DNA of 35,293 nt from Alteromonadaceae bacterium (GTDB taxonomy: Bacteria > Pseudomonadota > Gammaproteobacteria > Enterobacterales > Alteromonadaceae): assembly GCA_002691625.1 (NCBI GenBank), contig NZIK01000072.1, positions 1 to 35,293 of the forward strand. Direction: 5' to 3'. The position numbers and the translations under genes were made by a program. The notes under the pieces were generated by a model, which saw only the letters and a program-made list of their open reading frames with translations, was not told the DNA's origin and made no database searches. Shown here one piece after another: positions 26,201-32,016 of the stretch. Position 1 is the stretch's first letter. Each line of letters begins with the position of its first letter.

Positions 26201-26338
26201 TCTGACGGTCTGGGTGCTGAAATCCAAAAGCCGTTGGCGGCGGTGATAGTTGGCGGGCTAATTAGCTCAACCTTGCTCACGCTGGTGGTTATTCCGTCAC
26301 TCTACAGCAGCTTTATCAAACAAAAATCAGCGGCGTAA
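23207..26338 (+). CDS. czcA: Heavy-metal RND efflux pump, CzcA/CusA family
   Basis: Proton-driven inner-membrane pump of 1043 residues, standard HME-RND length. The N-terminus has FPDVTNIQVAINTEAPG and VEQLITYPIE, typical of the family. Two sets of membrane helices flank large periplasmic loops. The helix 4 proton-relay motif is AIGMLVDGSVVVVEN (D420, E427), and the helix 10 partner is E955 in VVMVESINQ. CusA-type Cu/Ag pumps usually have VDAAIVMIEN here, and CzcA-type pumps a DFG...DGA form; this one has G-x-x-V-DGS, an intermediate type, so its metal is unclear. The start may be 23207 or the adjacent ATG at 23210, with GGGG upstream. It is the last gene of the operon, with its terminator partly inside the coding end. 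Confidence 0.93.
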   Translation: MMFAWLISRAVKLRFVLLLVLVGLCVMAALMIPRLNLDAFPDVTNIQVAINTEAPGLAAEEVEQLITYPIEAVMYALPDVEEVRSISKTGLSGITVVFKEGTDIYFARQLVFERLQIAAEMIPEGVGVPAIGPNTSGLGQVYQYLLIAEPDSGFDSMALRSLNDYLIKLMLMPVDGITDVLSFGGYVRQYQVNLYPNRLLSYNLTQQDVVDALSRNNNNAGGWYMQRGPEQLVIRGTGWLSSGQQALEELKQVPLKTSGAAIVTVGDVAEVRFGSEIRQGAVTMSVKHADGSISNRGEVVSGVVLKRMGANTNATIEGINARLDLIAKALPEGVHFEPYYDQADLIKQAVDTVVKALLLAFMFIVIVLALFLLSVRATVLVLLSIPVSIGLALAMLSMLGISANLMSLGGMAVAIGMLVDGSVVVVENIYQKLPKNSTETHKIPTLVVTAAREVAKPVFFATLIILVVFTPLFSFEGVEAKLFQPMAIAIMLALICAVLVALIFVPVLATFLLSARPVKQRNNLLLSTLERGYARLLNITMGQRKWVTGSSLVLIAIAGVLLPRLGTEFAPELEEGTINLRVTLAPSASLETALSVAPKLESMLLEFPEVTYAVSKIGRAEIGGDPEPVNNIEIYIGLRPASEWQTATNRVALQEAMAHKLEAHPGLLLNFSQPIATRVDELLSGVKAELAIKLFGPELDVLAEYGQQIAEVVGSIEGAQDVAMEQISGEAQLVVRPVRKQLSRYGLDVADVMNLVQHGLGGASAGQIINGNERYDIVVRYAEAFRGDIAAIKELRLLTAQGAWIRLQDVASVAIESGPPQIRRDDVQRRVVIQANVDGRDMGSVVADIQAAIEADVALPGGYAVQIGGQFENQQRAMQRLMLVVPISLLLIALLLYFAFADVRLVALIMVNIPLAAIGGVFSLYVSGHYLSVPSSVGFITLFGVAVLNGVVMVESINQRRGQNTDLAVAIFDGACSRLRPVLMTALTSALGLIPMLLSDGLGAEIQKPLAAVIVGGLISSTLLTLVVIPSLYSSFIKQKSAA

Positions 26339-26356
26339 TTTTCCGCTGATTTTTTT
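26322..26356 (+). terminator. Terminator of the metal-efflux operon, overlapping the czcA stop
   Basis: The perfect 12-bp arms AAAAATCAGCGG (26322-26333) and CCGCTGATTTTT (26343-26354) have a 9-base loop that contains the TAA stop. A T-run reaches 26356. The last codons of czcA thus form the left arm. Confidence 0.93.
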
Positions 26357-26373
26357 ACACAACCCAACAATTA

Positions 26374-26427
26374 TGCCCCGCAGCAAAACGCTTTCAGAGC
26401 AAGCTGCCGGGGCAGCAGTCGTATACT
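26374..26427 (+). promoter_or_regulatory. Hairpin and possible -10 upstream of the cupin gene
   Basis: TGCCCCG-CAGC (26374-26384) and GCTG-C-CGGGGCA (26403-26414) form an 11-bp stem with one bulged C and an 18-base loop. A TATACT (26422-26427) just after it could be a -10, but no good -35 fits. The cupin ATG is 78 bases further on. The hairpin could be an operator, or an end signal for read-through from the left. Confidence 0.35.
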
Positions 26428-26505
26428 AACTTCTCATGCTTTCATGTGTTCCCAGGGATGGGGTTGTTTCCTATTTTATTTACATCGCCATTAACCGGAG
26501 TTTAA

Positions 26506-26862
26506 ATGAGCTTATTGCAAACCGTTGTTCAGCATCCTTCAGAAGCACCAGCTACCAGCTACGCCGATCCAAAAATTCTTTTAGAGGGCAATCCATTGTT
26601 GGAGAAGTGGGCTCACGTAGCGTCGGGTAACGATAAAATAAAAGTAGGTGTAATGACTTGCGAACCCAGTGTTAATCGCTCGGTGAAAAAAGGCTTCTTT
26701 GAGTTTTGCTACCTGATTGAAGGACTGATTGAGTTGACCGAAGACGGTGGTGAGACAGTTACTTACAAAGCTGGTGACACGTTTTTACTGCAGGAAGGGT
26801 TTGCCGGGACCTGGCGGACCATAGAAAAATACAAAAAAGTATATGTGTGTGTTTACGATTAA
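26506..26862 (+). CDS. Small cupin-domain protein (Cupin_3/DUF861-like)
   Basis: Single-domain cupin of 118 residues. The beta-barrel pattern is visible: FFEFCYLIEGLIELTEDGGE, then TYKAGDTFLLQEGFAGTWRTIE and KKVYVCVYD. This W-R-T-I/V ending is typical of the Cupin_3 group, whose members often sit beside amine or amino-acid oxidase and dehydrogenase genes. The usual metal-binding histidines are largely absent, so enzyme activity is uncertain and it may act as a binding or stabilising protein. GGAG lies 6 bases before the ATG. It has its own terminator and faces the lrp-ghrA operon. Confidence 0.8.
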   Translation: MSLLQTVVQHPSEAPATSYADPKILLEGNPLLEKWAHVASGNDKIKVGVMTCEPSVNRSVKKGFFEFCYLIEGLIELTEDGGETVTYKAGDTFLLQEGFAGTWRTIEKYKKVYVCVYD

Positions 26863-26883
26863 GCATTAGCGGATAGATTTACC

Positions 26884-26908
26884 AAGGCAGCCAGAGCGCT
26901 GCCTTTTT
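26884..26908 (+). terminator. Terminator of the cupin gene
   Basis: The perfect 8-bp arms AAGGCAGC (26884-26891) and GCTGCCTT (26898-26905) with a 6-base loop run into five Ts (26904-26908). It sits in the convergent gap and works rightward. Confidence 0.88.
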
Positions 26909-26915
26909 AATTACC

Positions 26916-27848
26916 TTAATAACCTTTGAGTTTATCCACTTCACCGGTCATGGTTTTATCGGCCAGCCAGCGTTGCAGGTTTTCTACCAATCGAATTGCC
27001 GCTGTGTCATTGCGGGTTACCGATGCAATATGCGGTGTAATATGAATATTCGGGTGGTCCCAGAAAGGATGACTTTTCGGTAACGGCTCAGGATCAAAGA
27101 CATCCATGATGGCTTCGCTGATATGTCCGGCATCCAGGTGAAACAACAAGTCGTCGGCGATGAGCTGTTCACCGCGGCCCGCGTTTATCAGTGCGGCACC
27201 CTTAGGGAGTTTGGCCAGTAATTCTGCGTTTAGGATCCCTTTGGTATTGGCTGTTAAGGGCAATAAACTAATCAGAATGTCGGTGTTGCCCAGCATCTCT
27301 GCAGACGGTGTGTCACCTGAAAAAGTTAACACGCCAGGAAGCTGCCTGGCGCTGCGGCTATAGCCCTGTACGGCGAAACCCAGCCCGCTCAGCGTATACG
27401 CAACCTGGCTGCCAAGTTCACCAAGGCCCAGAATACTGATAGTGCATTCATGAGGTAACTTAACGCTATGAGGTTGCCAGAGATTCTGGTGTTGCTGGCG
27501 CTGGTAGCGAAATATGTCGCGATGAAGCATCATGACCGCCGTTAGCACCCAGGTTTGCATCTGGGTGGCTATCGAAGGGTCTATCATTCTCACCAGTTTT
27601 AAATGAGACGGGAGTGACGCCGGCGCGAATTGATCAACACCGGCGCCTACGGAGAAAATGGCCTTAAGGTTAGGAAACTGCTGCTGATAATTATCCGGCA
27701 GTGTCCAGGTGATAATGGCATCTACGGCGTCTGGCTGTGGCACGTCAGGCCAGGTAAACCAGCGCACTTCGGGTAATTCAGCATTGACGGCTTGCTGCCA
27801 GCACTCGCCCCGCTCAGCGGGGCCTTTATACAAAAGGGTTAGCGCCAC
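26916..27848 (-). CDS. ghrA: Glyoxylate/hydroxypyruvate reductase A-like dehydrogenase
   Basis: D-2-hydroxyacid dehydrogenase of 310 residues, GhrA-like, reducing glyoxylate or hydroxypyruvate with NADPH. The Rossmann motif SILGLGELGSQVA is central. Catalytic residues are the arginine in NAGRGEQL, the glutamate in DVFDPEPLP and the histidine in ITPHIAS. VGAGVDQF and RMIDPSIATQMQTWVL match the GhrA branch. The start is a GTG, 3 bases after the lrp stop, with GGA about 10 bases upstream inside lrp, so the two form an operon. It may deal with 2-oxo acids made by nearby amine or amino-acid breakdown; that part is inference. Confidence 0.88.
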   Translation of the reverse strand: MALTLLYKGPAERGECWQQAVNAELPEVRWFTWPDVPQPDAVDAIITWTLPDNYQQQFPNLKAIFSVGAGVDQFAPASLPSHLKLVRMIDPSIATQMQTWVLTAVMMLHRDIFRYQRQQHQNLWQPHSVKLPHECTISILGLGELGSQVAYTLSGLGFAVQGYSRSARQLPGVLTFSGDTPSAEMLGNTDILISLLPLTANTKGILNAELLAKLPKGAALINAGRGEQLIADDLLFHLDAGHISEAIMDVFDPEPLPKSHPFWDHPNIHITPHIASVTRNDTAAIRLVENLQRWLADKTMTGEVDKLKGY

Positions 27849-27851
27849 TTA

Positions 27852-28343
27852 CTACTTTTCCGGTTTAAACAAAGTGGTTAGCGGATAGTGGAGTTTCTCG
27901 ATTGGCGACTTCAGTACGATATAGCTGAAGTATTTTGCAATGCCAAAATCCTGTTCCAGTATCTCTTCCATCAGTGTTTGATAATGGGTAATCCCACGGG
28001 TAACAAATTTGAGCAGGTAATCATAACCGCCACTGATCAGGTGACATTCAATCACTTCATCAATGGTGCGGATATTGCGCTCAAATTTCGCGAAGTCTTC
28101 CATGTGGTGATCGGTTAACGTGACTTCAGTAAAAACCGTTGCCGTTTCACCTAATTTATCCAGGGCAATTTTTGCGTTATAGCTAGTGATATAGCCGGCT
28201 TTTTCCAACCGTTTAACTCGCGCCAGGCATGGGCTTGGCGACAGAGCGACTGCATCCGCCAGGTCGGTATTGGTAATCCGCCCGTTTTTTTGCAGTTCTG
28301 CCAGTATATTAATGTCAATGCGGTCTAATTTAGTGCCAGCCAC
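27852..28343 (-). CDS. Lrp/AsnC-family transcription regulator
   Basis: DNA-binding regulator of 163 residues that senses an amino acid or related ligand. The N-terminal helix-turn-helix (LDRIDINILAELQKNGRITN, LADAVALSPSPCLARVKRLE) is followed by the RAM ligand domain (FTEVTL, VIECHLISGGYDYLLKFVTR, IVLKSPIEKLHYPL). It is near Lrp itself in length and sequence style. The start is a GTG with GAGG 8 bases upstream. First gene of the operon with ghrA, it probably controls ghrA and perhaps the nearby amine-utilisation genes. Confidence 0.93.
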   Translation of the reverse strand: MAGTKLDRIDINILAELQKNGRITNTDLADAVALSPSPCLARVKRLEKAGYITSYNAKIALDKLGETATVFTEVTLTDHHMEDFAKFERNIRTIDEVIECHLISGGYDYLLKFVTRGITHYQTLMEEILEQDFGIAKYFSYIVLKSPIEKLHYPLTTLFKPEK

Positions 28344-28443
28344 AGTATTATCCTCTTAGTACTTCTCGGTCTTCGTCACATTACCGCTATCGTAGAAAAC
28401 AGTCACCTGATTTACATGCTGCGGATGATGATTTACGAAGTGG

Positions 28444-28474
28444 CCGGGCCAGCCGTGATCTCCGGCTGGTCCGG
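28444..28474. repeat. GC-rich hairpin after the siderophore receptor gene
   Basis: The arms CCGGGCCAGCCG (28444-28455) and CGGCTGGTCCGG (28463-28474) pair over 12 positions with one G-T. It lies 10 bases beyond the receptor stop on the minus strand. No T-run follows, so it may be a Rho-assisted end or an RNA-protecting hairpin. Confidence 0.55.
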
Positions 28475-28484
28475 TTAAGCAATG

Positions 28485-30617
28485 TTAAAAGGCGTATTTC
28501 ACGCTGATTTTCGCCTGACGTGGTGCGCCTGGCATGGTCCACATAGCCGAGTAAGAACTGGCGTAGTACTCTTTATCGAACAGGTTTTCGATATCGGCGT
28601 TTATGCTAAGCGCATCCGTCAGGTTAATTGAACCAAATAGTCTCACCGTGGTGTAGCTTGGCAAAATGTAGTTTGGATCAATCAGTTCGCCAGGGCGATC
28701 GTCGACGTAAGTAATACTTGCGCCCACTTTAGATTCTTTACCGGCAATATCCAGATAGTGAATACCGGTTACATTTAGCTTGTGCTCCGGAATGTTTACC
28801 AGAGGTGTACCGGCCGGTACTTCAACTCCCCAGTCGGCATTAATAACGCTGTTTGACGTTTCAGCATCAACAAATGCGTAGGCCACAGTTACCATGGTGT
28901 CTTCGCCGAGCATAGCGTTCAGGTCGACTTCCAGTCCCTGACTTTCTGCTTCACCTAATGCGGCTGAGAAACCAGCATTAACAGGGTCAGCAGTCAGCAC
29001 ATTGGATTTTTCGGCGCGGAACAGAGCTACAGTACCCGTGATACTCTCGTTAATAGTGTTGAATTTCACACCGGCTTCGTAAGACTTACTTTCTTCCGGG
29101 TCGAAAGAGTTACCCTGAAAGTCGGCACCAGAGTTAGGGCGGAAACCTTCTGAGTAACTGGCATAGAGTGTATACAAGGCCGAGGCTTCATACACAACAC
29201 CTACGCGTGGACTGGTAGCTGTTTGTGATTGAGTGGTTGTTGCACCTGTCTGGTAGGAGCTGAATTCCTGATCGAAATCGTCAAAGCGGATGCCGCCCTG
29301 GATTTTAAAGCGTTCAGTAATATCAATCTGATCCTGGAAGTAGATACCGTAGGAATCCTGATTTTCCTGGTCATCCCACATGCGCGTCAGTGCAGGCTGT
29401 TCCTGGCCGTATACCGGGTCGTATTTATTGACAGCGTAAGTTGTGTCATTAACACCCCAGGCTACACGCCAGCGATCCTGGATACGCTCAAGAGTATAAT
29501 CGTAGGCATCGGCACCAATAAGGATATGGTGAGCCATACCGCCAAGTTCAACTGTACCGCTGAATTCCAGGCGGCCTGATAAATCTTCGCTGTCGTAGTC
29601 ACGATATAAGCGGCGGCGAACAACCGTTTCCTCAAAGCCTTCCTGACCGACTAACTGACGGCCTCCAAGCTCTACTTCAGAAGCAAAACCTTCCATCGAC
29701 GATTCGCGGTAACTCAATCCCGCCAGTAAACTCCAGTCTGCATTGATATTGTGCTGCAGGGTTAACTGGTGACCTGTGGCGTCAATTTCTACCGGACCAT
29801 CAGCGGGCTCGCCATAGAACACATCGTTTGGCACGTCATTGAACTGGTAATCCGTTACAATGATACCGCGGTCGAACGGGTATTCCTGATCCAGATATTC
29901 CATTTCATATAACAGGTTAGTGTCATTTGAAATGTTGTAGAGGAATGACGGGCTAACAGAAACCTTTTTGGATTCAACCATGTCACGGAAGCTGCCAGCA
30001 TCTTCGTAGGCACCATTAACACGGAATGCCAAATCTTCGGAGATAGCATTAGTGTAATCACCTTCAAGACGGTACAGATCGTAGCTGCCTGCAGTTGCCT
30101 GAATATACCCTTCTTCATAAAACTGCGGCTTCTTGGTGATGATATTAATGGTACCACCCGGCTCACTGCGCCCGAATAATGCTGAGCCCGGGCCTTTAAT
30201 AATTTCAATAGACTGAATATTCGAGGTTTCACGGCGACCGCTATAGCCGCGGCCTGCACTGAAACCATTTACCAAATAACCGCCTGGCAGGTTTTCATCG
30301 CCTGCGAAACCGCGGATGGCGAAGCTGTCCCACATACCACCAAAACTGTTCTGGCGGGCAATACCGCTGGCAAAGTCTATAGCACTCTGGAAGTCGTTAA
30401 CCCCCAGATCGTCCAGCAGTTCGGCACTGACGACATCAATATTTTGTGGCATTGACTTAAGAGGAATATCACCACGATACGGTTGACGCTGCTGAACAAC
30501 TTCAATTTGCTCGATGTCATCGGCATCGGCGTTAGTCTGGGCGTTGACAGTGGATGACAGTGCGACTGATACAGCAGCTGCAAGCACTGACTTCACAATA
30601 ATTCTGTTGGTGTTCAT
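28485..30617 (-). CDS. TonB-dependent siderophore receptor
   Basis: Outer-membrane receptor of 710 residues, of the ferric-siderophore (FhuA/FpvA-like) type. A signal peptide covers about residues 1-28 (TVNAQTN). A TonB-box-like EQIEVVQQ is followed by the plug domain with MPQNIDVVSAELLDDLG, FAIRGF and IEIIKGPGSALFGRSEPGGT, highly typical of siderophore receptors, then a 22-strand barrel ending in the C-terminal YAF signal. I choose the ATG at 30617, with GGAG 11 bases upstream; an in-frame upstream start lacks a signal-like beginning. No siderophore synthesis genes are near, so it likely takes up foreign siderophores. No convincing Fur box was seen. Confidence 0.92.
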   Translation of the reverse strand: MNTNRIIVKSVLAAAVSVALSSTVNAQTNADADDIEQIEVVQQRQPYRGDIPLKSMPQNIDVVSAELLDDLGVNDFQSAIDFASGIARQNSFGGMWDSFAIRGFAGDENLPGGYLVNGFSAGRGYSGRRETSNIQSIEIIKGPGSALFGRSEPGGTINIITKKPQFYEEGYIQATAGSYDLYRLEGDYTNAISEDLAFRVNGAYEDAGSFRDMVESKKVSVSPSFLYNISNDTNLLYEMEYLDQEYPFDRGIIVTDYQFNDVPNDVFYGEPADGPVEIDATGHQLTLQHNINADWSLLAGLSYRESSMEGFASEVELGGRQLVGQEGFEETVVRRRLYRDYDSEDLSGRLEFSGTVELGGMAHHILIGADAYDYTLERIQDRWRVAWGVNDTTYAVNKYDPVYGQEQPALTRMWDDQENQDSYGIYFQDQIDITERFKIQGGIRFDDFDQEFSSYQTGATTTQSQTATSPRVGVVYEASALYTLYASYSEGFRPNSGADFQGNSFDPEESKSYEAGVKFNTINESITGTVALFRAEKSNVLTADPVNAGFSAALGEAESQGLEVDLNAMLGEDTMVTVAYAFVDAETSNSVINADWGVEVPAGTPLVNIPEHKLNVTGIHYLDIAGKESKVGASITYVDDRPGELIDPNYILPSYTTVRLFGSINLTDALSINADIENLFDKEYYASSYSAMWTMPGAPRQAKISVKYAF

Positions 30618-30973
30618 CTTGTGTTGTTCTCCAATAAGTTCTCTGGTCAACGGCAAAAGGAGATATCCGACAGCCTATGATTGTTATTGTGCTATCTGAG
30701 ATTCTTTTTTTAAGTGGATAATCCTTCCACAATCAGTATAAGTGTAACGCCGCGCTCAAATTGCGTTGAAAAATCCCCTCTGTGCAGTGAAAAATATCAA
30801 GCCTCAGGTTGATGCAGCAGAAAATGCTAATTGGATAGAAAAAGCCGGAAATGACGAAGATTGGCGAGCTTAGAAGAAGAAAATCGTATACGAAAAAGGG
30901 GTTTCAGGTGGTAGGCCCACGATTAGCGCCAGAAAACGGCGCTAATCTGCAGTATATTGAGGTGAACGACATT
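30618..30973. other. Intergenic region between sdpI and the siderophore receptor
   Basis: No gene is seen. The right-to-left receptor promoter should lie within about 30618-30760. On the minus strand a TATACT occurs near 30735-30740 without a good -35. Next to it the short inverted pair GTGGA and TCCAC (30714-30718, 30726-30730) may be a regulator site. The left end holds the hairpin at 30921-30947. Confidence 0.4.
30921..30947 (-). terminator. Hairpin after sdpI
   Basis: The perfect 10-bp arms GATTAGCGCC (30921-30930) and GGCGCTAATC (30938-30947) with a 7-base loop lie 26 bases past the sdpI stop. No T-run follows on the minus strand, so termination is possible but not typical. Confidence 0.5.
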
Positions 30974-31624
30974 TTAACTGGTGCGTGTTTCGGTCCGCCA
31001 AAACCACCATGAAAGCATTGCGGGCAGCAAAATGCTTGGCACAAGCAGGCCTATCACTAAAATGCCGGCAAAATCTGCGGGCAGTATCCACACCAGTACG
31101 GCGCTGATGAGTCCTGCTGTAATGGCCAGTTTGCCGGCCAGACGATGGGTTTTTTGCCACACCGCGTCACTGCTCAGCGTCCAGGGTGTCTTGATCCCAA
31201 TAAAGTAGTTGCTGCGCACTTTGCCAAAATAATTACCCATAATGATAAATGCAACGCCAAGCGCACTAATGATGAGCTGAAACATGGGCACCTGATAACC
31301 GTTGGCTAATCCCAGGTAGCCCGCTTCTAAAGCCAGAAACAAAACCATCAGCGCCCAGAAAATGGCCTGAATACCCACCCGTGACTGTTCAAGATTCTGC
31401 TTGCGGGGTTCCAGATAACGTAGCGTTGCTATCAGCACGGTAAGCACCAGCATGATGCCCGGAGGCAATAGTAAGGCAATCGTTGCGCTCGCGGTGGCAT
31501 CGGGCTCACCGTTTAATCCCCAATGAACCGGTAAGGTCATATCAGCCGGTAACCGGGATATAACATAAAGTGAAGCCATCGCGCTGAGAACAACCAGTAA
31601 ACCGGCGGTTTTGAGTGAATTCAT
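30974..31624 (-). CDS. sdpI: SdpI-family membrane protein
   Basis: Polytopic membrane protein of 216 residues, about six helices. The first part matches the DUF1648 pattern (LPVHWGLNGEPDATAS), and the second the SdpI domain (GNYFGKVRSNYFIGIKTPWTLSSDAVWQKTHRLAGKL), which is diagnostic. In Bacillus subtilis SdpI gives immunity to the toxin SdpC and also holds the repressor SdpR at the membrane. Here no SdpABC-like toxin genes are seen. It overlaps sdpR by 4 bases (ATGA), so the two are translated together. It may protect against foreign toxins or have another membrane-signalling role. Confidence 0.9.
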   Translation of the reverse strand: MNSLKTAGLLVVLSAMASLYVISRLPADMTLPVHWGLNGEPDATASATIALLLPPGIMLVLTVLIATLRYLEPRKQNLEQSRVGIQAIFWALMVLFLALEAGYLGLANGYQVPMFQLIISALGVAFIIMGNYFGKVRSNYFIGIKTPWTLSSDAVWQKTHRLAGKLAITAGLISAVLVWILPADFAGILVIGLLVPSILLPAMLSWWFWRTETRTS

Positions 31625-31908
31625 AAGTGCTCCTTATTCTTTCCTGAGCCGGAGGTATCCAGCAAATCCATCAGGCTGGTCATAACATCTTCCAGTACGC
31701 TGGTGTTTAACGAATAGGTAATAGTTGTGCCTTGCTTTACGGTTACTACCAGGTTGGCATTTTTCAGCACGTTGAAATGGCCGGAGAGTGTGGATTTAGC
31801 CACGTCGATCTGTTCAGCAATTTCACCTGCTGAGCAATCCCGTTGCTTTAATATGTTGAGTATCTGACGGCGCACCGGACTGGAAAGCGCCTGGAAAACA
31901 TCCGACAT
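31621..31908 (-). CDS. sdpR: ArsR-family autorepressor, SdpR-like
   Basis: Winged-helix DNA-binding protein of 95 residues with the ArsR fold: VFQALSSPVRRQILNILKQ, then CSAGEIAEQIDVAKSTLSGH as the recognition helix-turn-helix, and LKNANLVVTVKQGTTITYSL as wing. It lacks the ELCVCD-type metal site of ArsR/SmtB. With sdpI directly after it, it fits the SdpR branch, which represses its own operon. I take the ATG at 31908, with AGG 7 bases upstream; a GTG one codon earlier is possible. Two dyads with shared CGAAAT elements lie just upstream (31934-32002) and are likely binding sites. Confidence 0.88.
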   Translation of the reverse strand: MSDVFQALSSPVRRQILNILKQRDCSAGEIAEQIDVAKSTLSGHFNVLKNANLVVTVKQGTTITYSLNTSVLEDVMTSLMDLLDTSGSGKNKEHL

Positions 31909-31933
31909 CACATGGCCTGTTCTGATTAGTTAA

Positions 31934-31957
31934 TTCGTAATTTAGCGAAATAACGAA
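31934..31957. promoter_or_regulatory. Candidate SdpR operator
   Basis: TTCGTAATTT (31934-31943) and AAATAACGAA (31948-31957) form 10-bp arms with one mismatch around AGCG, 26 bases upstream of the sdpR start. The place and symmetry suit an autorepressor site. The element CGAAAT in its right half recurs nearby. Confidence 0.55.
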
Positions 31958-31964
31958 ATAGGGG

Positions 31965-32002
31965 CAAGGCTTAATTTCGTCAATTGCCGAAATTAAGCCT
32001 TG
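31965..32002. repeat. Perfect 15-bp inverted repeat between the receptor gene and sdpR
   Basis: CAAGGCTTAATTTCG (31965-31979) and CGAAATTAAGCCTTG (31988-32002) are exact complements around TCAATTGC. It is 14 bases beyond the receptor stop and 56 bases upstream of sdpR. No T-run follows on the minus strand. It may end the receptor transcript, or, since it repeats CGAAAT, serve as a second SdpR site. Confidence 0.8.
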
Positions 32003-32016
32003 AGGGTAACGATAAA

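Noticed and set aside
30661..30740. Possible Fur box before the siderophore receptor
   Set aside because: The AT-rich stretch has only loose similarity to GATAAT-type hexamers and no symmetric 19-bp match.
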